This document shows, piece after piece, positions 48,373-59,313 of a stretch of 64,000 bases of DNA. The translations under genes were made by a program, and so were the position numbers. A model generated the notes under the pieces. That model saw only the letters and a list, made by a program, of their open reading frames with translations, made no database searches and was not told the DNA's origin. Every line of letters starts with the position of its first letter. The stretch's first letter is position 1. Origin of the DNA: Flavobacteriales bacterium (GTDB lineage: Bacteria > Bacteroidota > Bacteroidia > UBA10329); assembly GCA_021741075.1 (NCBI GenBank), contig JAIOYO010000006.1:22591-86590 (forward strand). The letters run 5' to 3'.

Positions 48373-50982
48373 ATGCTGTCTTTATTTAACCGATTATATA
48401 CTTGTTTGTTTCTATTGGTTTCGGCTTCGGCCACCGCACAATTTTCGGATGATTTTTCGGATGGAGATTTTACCAATAATCCGACTTGGAGTGGCGAAAA
48501 TGCAGAGTTTACGGTGGATGCTCAACGCCTAAGATTAACTGCGCCTCCGCAAACTGACACTTCTTATCTATCCGTTGATTGTCAGGCAATTGACGATGCC
48601 ACTTGGGAGTTTTTTGTTCAGTTCGATTTCAATCCTTCTTCAAGCAATTTTGCTAGAGTCTATCTTGTATCTAACAACACTAACCTAAGAGGCAGCCTCA
48701 ATGGTTATTTCGTGAGAATTGGTGGCGAAACTGAAGACCGAATCAGTTTATATAAACAAAGCGGAACTACAACTACGCAGATAATTGCCTCTACCGATGG
48801 ATTGGTGAATTCCGATCCGGTGACCACTAGGATTCGAGTCACAAGAAGTGCCAATTCTGACTGGGAATTGTTGGCAGATGTCGCTGGCGGAACATCATTC
48901 CAATCTTTGGGCTCAGTTAATGATACAACCTTTACGCAAAGCCTATATTCTGGAGTTTGGTGTAAGTACACAAGTACACGTTCGGATAAATTTTATTTCG
49001 ATGACTTCAATGTTACCGGAAATGTGTTCATAGACAGTGAATTACCTACGGTAGAAGCTCTTAGCGTGATTTCTAATTCAGCGGTGGATTTGCTTTTCAA
49101 TGAAACCGTTAGTCCACCCACGGCAGAAAACGTGTCTAATTATGTAGCAGATAATGGATTAGGTAGCCCTTCAACGGCAATTGTAGACGGAAATAATCCA
49201 CGCCTTGTTCATCTCACCTATGTTGCCTCCTTTACCAACGGAACGACCTATCAACTGACGACTTCCAATGTGCAAGATTTAGCTGGAAATACGATGCTTA
49301 CTGATACAAGACCATTTATATATGTTGTTCCATCGCCATCTGGGTTTAGGGATATAGTAATCAATGAATTTATGCCAGACCCAAGTCCGGTAGTTGGATT
49401 GGCAGATGCTGAATATGTAGAGGTTTATAACGCCAGTGACAGCTATATCGACCTTACAGGTTGGAAGTTGGGAGATGCAGCATCTTTCGGTACGGTTGGC
49501 GCGCACATCATAGCTCCAGGAGAATTTGCGCTTCTAATTGCAACAGGGAGTGCACCTCTGTTTGCGTTCTATCCAAACGTGGTGACAGTTACTTCCTTTC
49601 CGTCCTTGAATAACGCGGGAGATGATATCATTCTTCAGGATGCGAACGAAGAAACGATTGACCAGTTGAGGTACGATCTGAGTTGGTATCAAGACGAGGC
49701 AAAGGAAGATGGTGGTTATTCATTGGAACAAATCAATCCATTCGCGGCTTGTAGTAATCCCGGAAATTGGCGAGCATCCGAGCATCCCCTTGGAGGAACA
49801 CCAACAAGTCAAAATTCTCTTTTCGATAACACTCCAGATACAATGGGTCCGGCTCTAACAACTGTTGTGGTTCTAGGACCCCAAACAATTCAATTAAACC
49901 TGAACGAAGCTTTGAATGTTGGAGGTATTTCAGCTTCTAATATCTCAATTGAACCAGTTCTTACCGTTGCTTCCGCCAATGCGAATGCACCGTCCAACAA
50001 TTCAATATCAGTCAATTTTACAGCACCAATAGATTCGGGTATTGTTTATACCGTTACTATCACGGGAATTACCGATTGCGAGGGAAACCTTCAGCAATTA
50101 GATTCTGTGCGAACATTCATACTTCCATTTGATGCCGATTCAGGTGATTTTGTCATCAACGAAGTGCTTTTCGACCCATTCACAGGAGGTTCGGATTACG
50201 TAGAATTAGTGAATGTCACTGCTCGTCCCCTTAATCTTAAAGGATGGTTGCTGGCTGCTTATGACGAAGACGATGGCGTAAGTAGTCTGCGAGTAATTAC
50301 GCAGGAAAATTATGCGGTTCCGGCTGGAGGCTACGTTCTCATTGCAGAGGACACGGCTAACGTGATGATGAACTACGTTCAGCACGGAATCAACAATTTC
50401 ATTGAGGCCGATATGCCTACTTACAACAACGATTCGGGTACTGTTTATCTTTTGAGAAATGATTCCATCCTGATGGAGTATTTCTCTTATTCAGACGACA
50501 TGCATTTTCCTCTCTTGAGTATCGTGGATGGCGTTTCTTTAGAAAGATTGGATGTAAACCGACCTGTTAATGACAAGGGAAACTGGCATTCGGCAGCACA
50601 AACGGTTGGCTTCGGTACGCCTGGATTGGAGAATTCGCAATACTATCCAACATCAGGTGCGGTTGGCGATGTTAGCATGGATCCGGAGATTTTCTCTCCT
50701 TATGATGAAGATGGTTACAATGATGTGTTGAATATCAATTACAGTTTTACGGAGCCCGGTTTTGTAGGAACAATTAGAATCTACGATGCCAACGGAAGGC
50801 CAGTTCGATCATTAATAACAAATGAGTTACTGGAAACAGCAGGAACATTTACTTGGGATGGTACAACGGATAAACGTGAAAAAGCACGGATTGGCATTTA
50901 TATCGTTTTGTTCGAAGCATTCAGTGTCAGTGGAGAAGCGAAGACGTATAAACTAAGCACAGTATTAGGCGGTAGGCTATAA
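48373..50982 (+). CDS. lamin-tail-domain (LTD) protein with FlgD/CHU-like C-terminus
   Basis: Two LTD-like segments (DIVINEFMPDPS...YVEVYNASD; DFVINEVLFDPFTGGSDYVELVN); C-terminal IRIYDANGRPVRSL...GTFTWDGTTDK. Confidence 0.8.
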   Translation: MLSLFNRLYTCLFLLVSASATAQFSDDFSDGDFTNNPTWSGENAEFTVDAQRLRLTAPPQTDTSYLSVDCQAIDDATWEFFVQFDFNPSSSNFARVYLVSNNTNLRGSLNGYFVRIGGETEDRISLYKQSGTTTTQIIASTDGLVNSDPVTTRIRVTRSANSDWELLADVAGGTSFQSLGSVNDTTFTQSLYSGVWCKYTSTRSDKFYFDDFNVTGNVFIDSELPTVEALSVISNSAVDLLFNETVSPPTAENVSNYVADNGLGSPSTAIVDGNNPRLVHLTYVASFTNGTTYQLTTSNVQDLAGNTMLTDTRPFIYVVPSPSGFRDIVINEFMPDPSPVVGLADAEYVEVYNASDSYIDLTGWKLGDAASFGTVGAHIIAPGEFALLIATGSAPLFAFYPNVVTVTSFPSLNNAGDDIILQDANEETIDQLRYDLSWYQDEAKEDGGYSLEQINPFAACSNPGNWRASEHPLGGTPTSQNSLFDNTPDTMGPALTTVVVLGPQTIQLNLNEALNVGGISASNISIEPVLTVASANANAPSNNSISVNFTAPIDSGIVYTVTITGITDCEGNLQQLDSVRTFILPFDADSGDFVINEVLFDPFTGGSDYVELVNVTARPLNLKGWLLAAYDEDDGVSSLRVITQENYAVPAGGYVLIAEDTANVMMNYVQHGINNFIEADMPTYNNDSGTVYLLRNDSILMEYFSYSDDMHFPLLSIVDGVSLERLDVNRPVNDKGNWHSAAQTVGFGTPGLENSQYYPTSGAVGDVSMDPEIFSPYDEDGYNDVLNINYSFTEPGFVGTIRIYDANGRPVRSLITNELLETAGTFTWDGTTDKREKARIGIYIVLFEAFSVSGEAKTYKLSTVLGGRL

Positions 50983-52314
50983 AAGCTCGTTCGCCAAATT
51001 GGCCAACTCAGAACGCTCGCCTTTCTCTAAGGTAACATGAGCACAAAGTGAATTGCCTTTAACCTTCTCAATAAGATAAGAAAGACCGTTACTCTGTGTG
51101 TCCAAATAAGGTGTGTCAATTTGGAAAATATCTCCCGTGAAAATGATTTTGGTGTTCTCACCAGCCCTCGTAATAATGGTTTTCACTTCGTGAGGAGTAA
51201 GATTCTGAGCCTCATCAATAATGAAGAAGATGTTGCTCAAGCTTCTACCTCGTATGTAGGCAAGTGGAGTAATCATCAATTTCTCTTGCTCCACCATCAT
51301 CTGAATCTGCTTGGCCTCCTTCCCTTTTTCTGGAAACTGACTTTGAATGAACTTCAAGTTATCCCAAAGGGGCTCCATGTACGGGTTAATCTTGCTTTTA
51401 ATATCGCCAGGTAGAAAACCGATGTCTCTATTACTCAACGGGACAATTGGTCGTGCGAGATAAATTTGGCGGTAGTCCCGTTTCTGCTCCATTGCCCCTG
51501 CCAAGGCTAAAAGCGTTTTTCCTGTTCCTGCCACCCCTTGTAATGTCACTAGTTTAATATTGGGGTCGAGGATGGCGTGTAAGGCAAAAACTTGTTCTGC
51601 GTTTAACGGACGAATTCCATAAGCCGTTGTTTTTTCAATGCGATGCAGTAGTCCCGTTTCGGGATTATTGTGCACCAAGGCCGACTTTTTTCCGTTTTTT
51701 AGGATATAATAATGATTGTGTGGCGCGTTTTCCAATCCCACGGTGCTTGGCTGGCACGTTCCATCCTGATAAAGATCATTAATAACTGAAGACTCAATTC
51801 CTTCAACAGTTGTTTCTCCTTTATACATAGAGCTAACATCTTTGATTTTGCCGGTTTCGTAGTCTTCGGCATTGATGTTTAGCGCTTTAGCCTTTAACCT
51901 AAGGTTGATATCCTTGCTTACCAAAATCACTTTTCTAGCAGGAAATTCTAACTGAAGCGCAAGTGCTGCGTTCAGGATTTTATGGTCGGCTTTGTGCTCA
52001 CCAAATACCTTATTTGCATCCACATCGGTTTTTCCACCAGTCATCACAACTTTAAATGAGCCCTTTTTAGATCCATTGATTGGAATCCACTGTTGTAAAG
52101 TCTTTGAACCGGCAAGCACATCTAATTCCCGAATAAACTCGCGGGCCGCAAAATTCTTGCTGTCGTTCCCCTTCTTAAAATTATCGAGCTCCTCCAAAAC
52201 CGTTATCGGAATGGCTACATCATGCTCGTCAAACTGGGTGATTGCGCTGTGATCGTAAATGATTACAGAAGTGTCTAACACAAAAATCTTTCTCTCCTCG
52301 GTCTTTTTTGCCAT
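50977..52314 (-). CDS. PIN-domain/PhoH family ATPase
   Basis: KIFVLDTSVIIYDHSAI PIN start; VTLQGVAGTGKTLLALAG Walker A; IFFIIDEAQNLTPHEVKTIITRAGE. Confidence 0.92.
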   Translation of the reverse strand: MAKKTEERKIFVLDTSVIIYDHSAITQFDEHDVAIPITVLEELDNFKKGNDSKNFAAREFIRELDVLAGSKTLQQWIPINGSKKGSFKVVMTGGKTDVDANKVFGEHKADHKILNAALALQLEFPARKVILVSKDINLRLKAKALNINAEDYETGKIKDVSSMYKGETTVEGIESSVINDLYQDGTCQPSTVGLENAPHNHYYILKNGKKSALVHNNPETGLLHRIEKTTAYGIRPLNAEQVFALHAILDPNIKLVTLQGVAGTGKTLLALAGAMEQKRDYRQIYLARPIVPLSNRDIGFLPGDIKSKINPYMEPLWDNLKFIQSQFPEKGKEAKQIQMMVEQEKLMITPLAYIRGRSLSNIFFIIDEAQNLTPHEVKTIITRAGENTKIIFTGDIFQIDTPYLDTQSNGLSYLIEKVKGNSLCAHVTLEKGERSELANLANELL

Positions 52315-52750
52315 GAATATTTCAGATTACTTGGATGGTAAGTTACCAGTTTGAATGCCCTCCCGTTCACCAAAATGGATATTGATTTCTTATGTTTTCA
52401 ACACGATATTGTGAAGTATTTGAACGTGGAGGCTTCTTTGCCTCTTGGCCACTCTTCTACTGCTGCTAAAATCAGTAATTCACTATAAGTTGCGGTTGTA
52501 ATACAGAAAAAAGTTATTTTACAAACAACAGACAATCAAGCTTTTAACATATAAAACAAGCTATTCATCGATTTTTTTTTGATTGTTTATGCTAATATGT
52601 CCGTTTGATGTTTTAACTTTGGTGTACAGTTCCAATTCCTGGTTTCGCCCCCATCGCATGACGCTTCGGCTGATTAGGTGGGGGCATTTGTTTGTCCAAA
52701 CTCCCGCATCCTTATTTGTTACCTTTGCCAAAACGCATAATTTTATATAA

Positions 52751-54310
52751 ATGTCAGAGGTGATGATTGAGATGGGAACGGAGATAACGGAAGTTTTGAA
52801 GACACTGCATATCAGCAAGACAAATCCGGCTGCTTCTACAGGATTGGTTGATTTCAAGGGAGGAGGCAAGACGATTAGCTCGTACTCGCCAGTTGATGGA
52901 AGCATGATTGCTTCTGTTGGTACTTGTACTGCAGAAGATTATGAAGTGGTCATTAAGAAAGCTCAACAAGCATTTGTTGAATGGCGAACGTGGCCATCTC
53001 CCAAGCGAGGTGAGATTGTAAGACAGATTGGTGATGCCCTTCGACAGAAGAAAGAACCTCTTGGGAAATTGGTTTCTTACGAAATGGGAAAAAGTCTTCA
53101 AGAAGGTTTAGGCGAGGTGCAAGAAATGATTGATATCTGCGATTTTGCAGTCGGTCTTTCGCGCCAGCTTTACGGATTGACCATGCATTCAGAGCGACCA
53201 CTTCACAGAATGTACGAGCAATATCATCCATTAGGAATTGTTGGAATCATATCTGCATTCAATTTCCCAGTTGCCGTTTGGAGCTGGAACACAATGCTTG
53301 CTTGGGTCTGTGGCGATGTCTGTGTTTGGAAACCATCTGAAAAAGCCCCTATTTCAGGAGTTGCATGTCAAAACATTATTAAGGAGGTATTCGAAAAAAA
53401 TCGGGTTCCGGAAGGCGTTAGTTGTTTAGTGCAAGGCGATTACACTGTTGGTGAAATGATGACCAACGATAAGCGCGTTCCGCTTGTTTCTGCTACCGGG
53501 TCAATAAGAATGGGCAAGAAAGTGGCAATGGCAGTCGGCTCACGTTTAGGAAACACACTCCTAGAATTGGGGGGGAACAATGCAGTGATTATCACCGAAA
53601 ATGCCGACCTGAAAATTTCAATCGTTGGCGCTCTATTCGGAGCGGTGGGAACTTGCGGACAGCGCTGTACAAGCACTCGCAGACTCATCATTCACGAAAG
53701 TGTTTATGATGAGGTGAAGAACAGTTTGGTGAAAGCATACGGACAACTTCGAATTGGTAATCCATTGGATCAGAATAACCATGTTGGACCGCTTATCGAT
53801 AAGCAAGCCGTTGAAGCATATCTCAACGCACTAGAAAAAGTAAAAGCCGAAGGCGGAAACATTGTAGTAGAAGGTGGTGTTCTTCAGGGCGAAGGCTATG
53901 AAAGCGGCTGCTATGTGAAACCAGCAATTGCAGAAGCAAAAAATCATTTCGAGATTGTTCAACAGGAAACTTTTGCACCGATATTGTATTTGCTTAAGTA
54001 TCGCGATATTGACGAGGCAATTGCGTTGCAAAATGGCGTTGCGCAAGGACTTTCTTCTGCAATAATGACCACGAATTTGCGTCAGGCAGAGTTGTTCTTG
54101 AGTTATGCTGGTTCTGATTGTGGAATTGCGAATGTGAATATTGGCACTTCGGGAGCCGAAATTGGAGGGGCATTTGGAGGAGAAAAGGAAACGGGCGGAG
54201 GCCGCGAATCGGGTTCTGATGCTTGGAAAGTTTATATGAGAAGACAGACCAACACCATTAATTACAGTACCGAATTGCCATTGGCACAAGGAATTAAATT
54301 TGACCTCTAA
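52751..54310 (+). CDS. aldehyde dehydrogenase family protein (ALDH7-like)
   Basis: ISAFNFPVAVWSWNTMLAWVCGD, LELGGNNAVIITENADL, GTCGQRCTSTRRLI. Confidence 0.9.
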   Translation: MSEVMIEMGTEITEVLKTLHISKTNPAASTGLVDFKGGGKTISSYSPVDGSMIASVGTCTAEDYEVVIKKAQQAFVEWRTWPSPKRGEIVRQIGDALRQKKEPLGKLVSYEMGKSLQEGLGEVQEMIDICDFAVGLSRQLYGLTMHSERPLHRMYEQYHPLGIVGIISAFNFPVAVWSWNTMLAWVCGDVCVWKPSEKAPISGVACQNIIKEVFEKNRVPEGVSCLVQGDYTVGEMMTNDKRVPLVSATGSIRMGKKVAMAVGSRLGNTLLELGGNNAVIITENADLKISIVGALFGAVGTCGQRCTSTRRLIIHESVYDEVKNSLVKAYGQLRIGNPLDQNNHVGPLIDKQAVEAYLNALEKVKAEGGNIVVEGGVLQGEGYESGCYVKPAIAEAKNHFEIVQQETFAPILYLLKYRDIDEAIALQNGVAQGLSSAIMTTNLRQAELFLSYAGSDCGIANVNIGTSGAEIGGAFGGEKETGGGRESGSDAWKVYMRRQTNTINYSTELPLAQGIKFDL

Positions 54311-54318
54311 TAGTTGAT

Positions 54319-54873
54319 TTGAATCGTCCGCTGTTCATAGCATTCATTGTATTGCTGAGTTCTTGTACCAAGGACCCAGCCGAGGTTTACTTTGAAGACC
54401 AACGGAATTACTACGACATTCCAGCATTTATGGTAAAGCAGGTTGAGACACTTCAAAGTCGAGATCAGCGAGTGCGAAAACATGTTACAAAAGATGGCCA
54501 CAGCCATATTATTGAACACGGAAATATAGACTGGAACGAAGAATTAGATGCTTTTAAGGAAGCGGACATTAACCGTCCGGCTTGGCGAGGAGAGTTTAAG
54601 ATTGATAGCATCTCACTTGAGCGAGTTTTTGTCATCACTTACAAAACTGATAATGAAGAGATTCCGGTCAAAAATGTAGTGGTAACAATTGATAAAGACA
54701 CCCGTCAATGCCTTCAGGTAACAGTAGATAAAAGCACCAAAAATTTCCTTTACAGCTCCGACCAAAGCCTGTTTTTTACTACTGGCGAAGGGTACATGAT
54801 GAAAGGCAAGCTATCCGTTAGCTATCTCTTTGATTCCGAATATTCCATAGAGAGCGAGTTTATTGAAAGCTAA
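54319..54873 (+). CDS. hypothetical lipoprotein (TTG start)
   Basis: Short N-terminal hydrophobic stretch with lipobox LLSSCTKD; tandem with the next ORF. Confidence 0.65.
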   Translation: MNRPLFIAFIVLLSSCTKDPAEVYFEDQRNYYDIPAFMVKQVETLQSRDQRVRKHVTKDGHSHIIEHGNIDWNEELDAFKEADINRPAWRGEFKIDSISLERVFVITYKTDNEEIPVKNVVVTIDKDTRQCLQVTVDKSTKNFLYSSDQSLFFTTGEGYMMKGKLSVSYLFDSEYSIESEFIES

Positions 54874-56086
54874 TCGGCTCGTTCCAATAGTTTTTTGTTT
54901 GATGATATTGATGAGTTGCAAAGAACAACAGCAGCCTTCAAACTTACTGGGAACATGGCTTTTCACTTTTAATCTTGGTCCCGAAAAGCTACCATTTCAG
55001 GCAGAAATGGTTGAAGAACAGGGTCAACTTCAGTTTTATGTGATTAATGGCCAAGAGCGTATTCGAGCAGATAGGTTTGATGTAAAGGATGATAGCGTTT
55101 TTGTTCGAATGCCCATTTTCAACACCGCTCTTATAGGAAAAATTGAAGGCGAGTCAATCGTTGGTAACTACTTCGATTATTCTAGAGAAGGTAATTATCG
55201 AATTCCATTTGAAGCGGCTAAAAATTTTGTAACCCGATTTCCAATTCAAGATACATCTCTTGTAAACCTAGCTGGTAAATGGAAAGTGGAATTTAGCCCA
55301 GGAGGCGACAATGAATATGCGGCTTTGGGCGTTTTTGAACAGAAAGGCAACAAAGCATTCGGAACATTCTTAACTGAAACTGGTGATTACCGTTTCCTCG
55401 AAGGAAACGTATCGAGCGACAGCCTGCTTCTTTCATGTTTTGATGGTTCTCATGTATTCCTCTTTAAGGCAAAAGTGGAAGGCGATAAGGTTACTGGAGT
55501 TTTCTGGTCTGGAACGCATTGGAATGAAAATTGGACTGGAGTTAGGGATGAATCGTATGAATTACCCGACCCAAAATCATTGACCTTTTTGAAACCGGGC
55601 TATAGTAAACTTAATTTCTCTTTCTCTAACCTAGAAGGCAAAGAAGTTAGTCTGAATGACGCACGTTATCAAAACAAAGTAGTGGTGGTTCAGATAATGG
55701 GAAGTTGGTGTCCGAACTGCATGGACGAAACGGCTTATTTAGTTTCTCTTCACAGTAAATTTCATCAACAAGGATTAGAAGTGATATCGCTGGCTTTTGA
55801 AAAAAGCGATAATGAGGAGACGAACATTCATTCGCTCAATCGATTAAAAGAGCATTTTAATGTTCCGTACGAAATTTTGTTGGCTGGAAAAGCAAGTAAG
55901 AAAGAGGCAGCCGAAAAACTGCCAATGCTCAATCATGTTTTGTCTTTTCCAACAAGCATTTTCATCGACAAAAATGGAATTGTTAGGCAAATTCACACAG
56001 GATTTTCGGGTCCTGGAACAGGGCGATATTATCAAGAATTTGTGGAGGAAACGGATCGTTTTGTAACCAAACTTTTGATTGAGTAA
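54863..56086 (+). CDS. TlpA-like thioredoxin-fold lipoprotein
   Basis: VVVQIMGSWCPNCMDETAYLVSLHSKF; lipobox LMSCKEQ. Confidence 0.85.
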   Translation: MKANRLVPIVFCLMILMSCKEQQQPSNLLGTWLFTFNLGPEKLPFQAEMVEEQGQLQFYVINGQERIRADRFDVKDDSVFVRMPIFNTALIGKIEGESIVGNYFDYSREGNYRIPFEAAKNFVTRFPIQDTSLVNLAGKWKVEFSPGGDNEYAALGVFEQKGNKAFGTFLTETGDYRFLEGNVSSDSLLLSCFDGSHVFLFKAKVEGDKVTGVFWSGTHWNENWTGVRDESYELPDPKSLTFLKPGYSKLNFSFSNLEGKEVSLNDARYQNKVVVVQIMGSWCPNCMDETAYLVSLHSKFHQQGLEVISLAFEKSDNEETNIHSLNRLKEHFNVPYEILLAGKASKKEAAEKLPMLNHVLSFPTSIFIDKNGIVRQIHTGFSGPGTGRYYQEFVEETDRFVTKLLIE

Positions 56087-56090
56087 GGAA

Positions 56091-59000
56091 CTAAACCCGT
56101 ACTCCAATTACGCAGATGTCATCGACCTGCTCGTGGTCGCCTTGCCATTCTGTAAAGTACTTTTCTAATTCGGCTTGCTGCTCGGGCATGGAGCGTGCAC
56201 TTATATCTAAAATTTGCTTCCGCATTACAGTGGTTTTCATCTTTTTGCCGAGTTCGCCCCCAAATTGATCGGCATAACCATCAGAATAAATATAAATGCA
56301 ATCCCCTGGTTGCAGTTGAATTTCATGATTCTGAAAAGGTCGATCAGCTGTGTCCATACTGCCTATGGCAATTCGGTCTCCTTTCACCAGTAATTCTTCA
56401 CCATTACGGATTATTAGCAGCGGATTGAACGCTCCTGCGAACTCCAGATTCATGGTACGGAAATTCAATTTGCAAAGAGCAATGTCCATTCCATCTCTCA
56501 CGTAATCGTCATGCTCCGATTTTCGTAGCGATTCGTTAACGCTTTGGCTTAAGTGTTTTAAGATTGTGGCAGGCTCAGATATTTTGTGCTCGTTAACAGC
56601 TTGGTTTAATCCATTGTAACCGACAATACTCATCAGCGCACCCGGAACACCATGTCCGGTGCAATCTACTGCCGAGAAAAAAACATCTTCTCCATTATTA
56701 GCCAACCAATAAAAATCGCCACTTACAATGTCTTTAGGTTTGAAAAGCACGAACGAATTAGGTAGTAATTTATGCCATAATTCGTTTGCTGGTAGTGTTG
56801 CAGATTGAATGGTTCGAGCATAGTTGATGCTATCAACCATTTCTTGGTTTTTCTTTTCGATAACATCTTTTTGAGATTCAATCTTCTGTTTTTGAAGTGT
56901 AATCTGGACGTTTGCTTTTCGAATAGCGTAATATGAATAAGCGATACCTAAGACTATAGCGATACACAAAAGATAAAACCAAGTTGTTCTATAGAATGGT
57001 GGTTTGATGGTAAATTTGAATGATACTGGAATGTTCTTCCAAAGCTCATCACCAAAACCAGCCCTTACTTTAAAGGTGTAGGTTCCGGGAGGAATGTTGG
57101 AATACTTTGCAGAGTTGTTGTTCGTAATTGGCTGCCAATCCTCATCCATTCCCTCAAGAATGTAGCTGTAATTCATGGAAGCTGGCGAGGTGAGGCTGAC
57201 GCCCGAGAATTCGAACGTCAGATGATTTTTGTCGTAAGGTAAAATGAGATTGAATGGAATTCCATCTTGATTTATTGAATCAGAATATTCGGTCCAATCC
57301 ACAGATTGTGAATAAAGTTTGATGTCCGTTATACGAGTAAGTGGCTTAAAAAATGCGCCTTTGTCTTGCGATGGGTCATATTCTACAAGGCCGTTGGTGG
57401 TGCCAATCCAAATCTTTCCATCACCATCCATGAGCATGGAGTTTGTGCTGCATTCGAGCCCCAGAAAACCCTGTTCTTTCCCGTATCTAATCACGTCTTC
57501 CAGTTCTCCTTGATCGAACAGTAAGCGAGAAACACCTTTGGCCTGACCAACCCAAAGCGAACCATCCGTATCGAATCCGAGCGAGTAAACAGCATCGGAC
57601 AAAAGCCCGTCTGCCACATTAAAATTTTTGCAGGATTTACCATTGTAGCGGTAAACCCCGTTGTTTGTTCCGAACCATAGGTTGCCATCAGGTCCAATCA
57701 GAACACTTCTTGTTCTTCCGTCAAAAAAGCCATCCTTGGCGGTAAGTTGAACGAACCTTTCGCCATCAAATTTGAGCACACCATCATCATAACCAAACCA
57801 AATATCTTTTCCTTTTCGCACAGCATCAAACACATACTGCGGGAAAGCCATGGCGTTGAATGGTTGTGATAGTTGACCTTTCTCAAAAACTGCTGGACCA
57901 TTTTTGGTTCCGAGCCATACGGTGGAGCCGTCAACAAATACATCGCGGCAATCGTTCAAATCCGTTTTATCGGCAATATATTGTGTGAATTTTCCATTGC
58001 TATAGGTGGTAACTCCGTAGTCGGTCCCTATGTAGATGGTGCCGTTGGCGTCCTCGTCAAAATCGCTGATTACTTCCGAACTCAACCCGTCTTTTTCTTT
58101 TACAAATTGGCGCTTTGACCCTTCCCAAATGGCTAAACCGCCCCTTGTTCCAAGCCAAGCTCTATTTTTTGAATCTCTAAAAACTGCGTTTACCGCTGGG
58201 TAAGGAAGGTCTTCATCAGACTTATAAATCTTGAATCGCTCACTGTTCAATTTTGAAACTCCGTTTGATTTTGAACCGAACCAAAGGTTTCCTTCTCGGT
58301 CTTGTATAATCTTCCAAATATTGTTGTCAACCAGGCCGTTTTTCATGGTTAGCTGCTTGAATTCGCCATCCCGGTACTTCAACACACCTGCTGTTGTGCC
58401 AATCCAAATATTCTTGGCTTGATCGCGCTGGTAACCGTAAAATCGTGTGTGCGGAGGAATTCCTTTCGGAAGAGGAATAGGCTCAACCTTACTGTTCATT
58501 AGATGATAAAGACCTTTGTAGCCGAATACCCATGCATCGTATTTACCAAGTGGCATTACATCAAATACATAGTTGTGATCTAGCCCGTCATTTGTCGTAA
58601 TGTTTAACATGGACTCGCCATTCCAACGAAAAAGTCCGTTCTGTACGGTGCAAAACCAAAGCGACCCATCTATTCCTTCTCGAATGTTTAGAATGGTTGA
58701 TTCAGATAAAAGGGAATCTTTGGTAAGTGGAACAATGGAATCGCCCACCAATCGAGCAACACCTTTTCCAGTTCCTAACCAAACCGTTTGATCTTTTGCA
58801 ATGAGAATGCTCACAACTCCTTTGTGAGGTAAGCCTTTTTCGATGTTTAAGGAGTCAATCCTATTTCCTAGGATGATATTAAGTCCGTTGTTTGTTCCAA
58901 CCAGCATTCGCCCAAACTGATCTTGAACAATGGTATAGACAACGTTATCAGAAAGCCCGTGTTCCTTGGTGATATAGCTAAATTCTGAGCCATCAAATTT

Positions 59001-59207
59001 GTTGATGCCACCTTGATTGGTTCCCATCCAGAGTTCGCCCGTGCTGCTTTGGAACAAGCATAAAATCTGCGATTGCGAAAGACCATTTTCAACGGTAAAT
59101 TTTTGAAAATCATAAGTTTGAGCCTTTGATGGTGATAAAATCACAACCAAACACGTCATTAAAACAATGATTGTTTTCAACAAATATCTTGAGATGCTTA
59201 CTTTCAA
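56091..59207 (-). CDS. Reg_prop beta-propeller/Y_Y_Y sensor fused to SpoIIE phosphatase
   Basis: Many propeller repeats (LWFGTNNGVYRYNGK), YSNIPPGTYTFKVRA, TM, then IVSGDFYWL...AVDCTGHGVPGALMSIVGYNGLN. Confidence 0.9.
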   Translation of the reverse strand: MKVSISRYLLKTIIVLMTCLVVILSPSKAQTYDFQKFTVENGLSQSQILCLFQSSTGELWMGTNQGGINKFDGSEFSYITKEHGLSDNVVYTIVQDQFGRMLVGTNNGLNIILGNRIDSLNIEKGLPHKGVVSILIAKDQTVWLGTGKGVARLVGDSIVPLTKDSLLSESTILNIREGIDGSLWFCTVQNGLFRWNGESMLNITTNDGLDHNYVFDVMPLGKYDAWVFGYKGLYHLMNSKVEPIPLPKGIPPHTRFYGYQRDQAKNIWIGTTAGVLKYRDGEFKQLTMKNGLVDNNIWKIIQDREGNLWFGSKSNGVSKLNSERFKIYKSDEDLPYPAVNAVFRDSKNRAWLGTRGGLAIWEGSKRQFVKEKDGLSSEVISDFDEDANGTIYIGTDYGVTTYSNGKFTQYIADKTDLNDCRDVFVDGSTVWLGTKNGPAVFEKGQLSQPFNAMAFPQYVFDAVRKGKDIWFGYDDGVLKFDGERFVQLTAKDGFFDGRTRSVLIGPDGNLWFGTNNGVYRYNGKSCKNFNVADGLLSDAVYSLGFDTDGSLWVGQAKGVSRLLFDQGELEDVIRYGKEQGFLGLECSTNSMLMDGDGKIWIGTTNGLVEYDPSQDKGAFFKPLTRITDIKLYSQSVDWTEYSDSINQDGIPFNLILPYDKNHLTFEFSGVSLTSPASMNYSYILEGMDEDWQPITNNNSAKYSNIPPGTYTFKVRAGFGDELWKNIPVSFKFTIKPPFYRTTWFYLLCIAIVLGIAYSYYAIRKANVQITLQKQKIESQKDVIEKKNQEMVDSINYARTIQSATLPANELWHKLLPNSFVLFKPKDIVSGDFYWLANNGEDVFFSAVDCTGHGVPGALMSIVGYNGLNQAVNEHKISEPATILKHLSQSVNESLRKSEHDDYVRDGMDIALCKLNFRTMNLEFAGAFNPLLIIRNGEELLVKGDRIAIGSMDTADRPFQNHEIQLQPGDCIYIYSDGYADQFGGELGKKMKTTVMRKQILDISARSMPEQQAELEKYFTEWQGDHEQVDDICVIGVRV

Positions 59208-59313
59208 CTTAAATATTGGCTTGATACTTAAACCACTGTCTGCCAGTTACAAATATCTGTAGATAACCTTGTTGCTGCACATGCCGTAAGTAATGTCATT
59301 AAAAGCAAATTAA

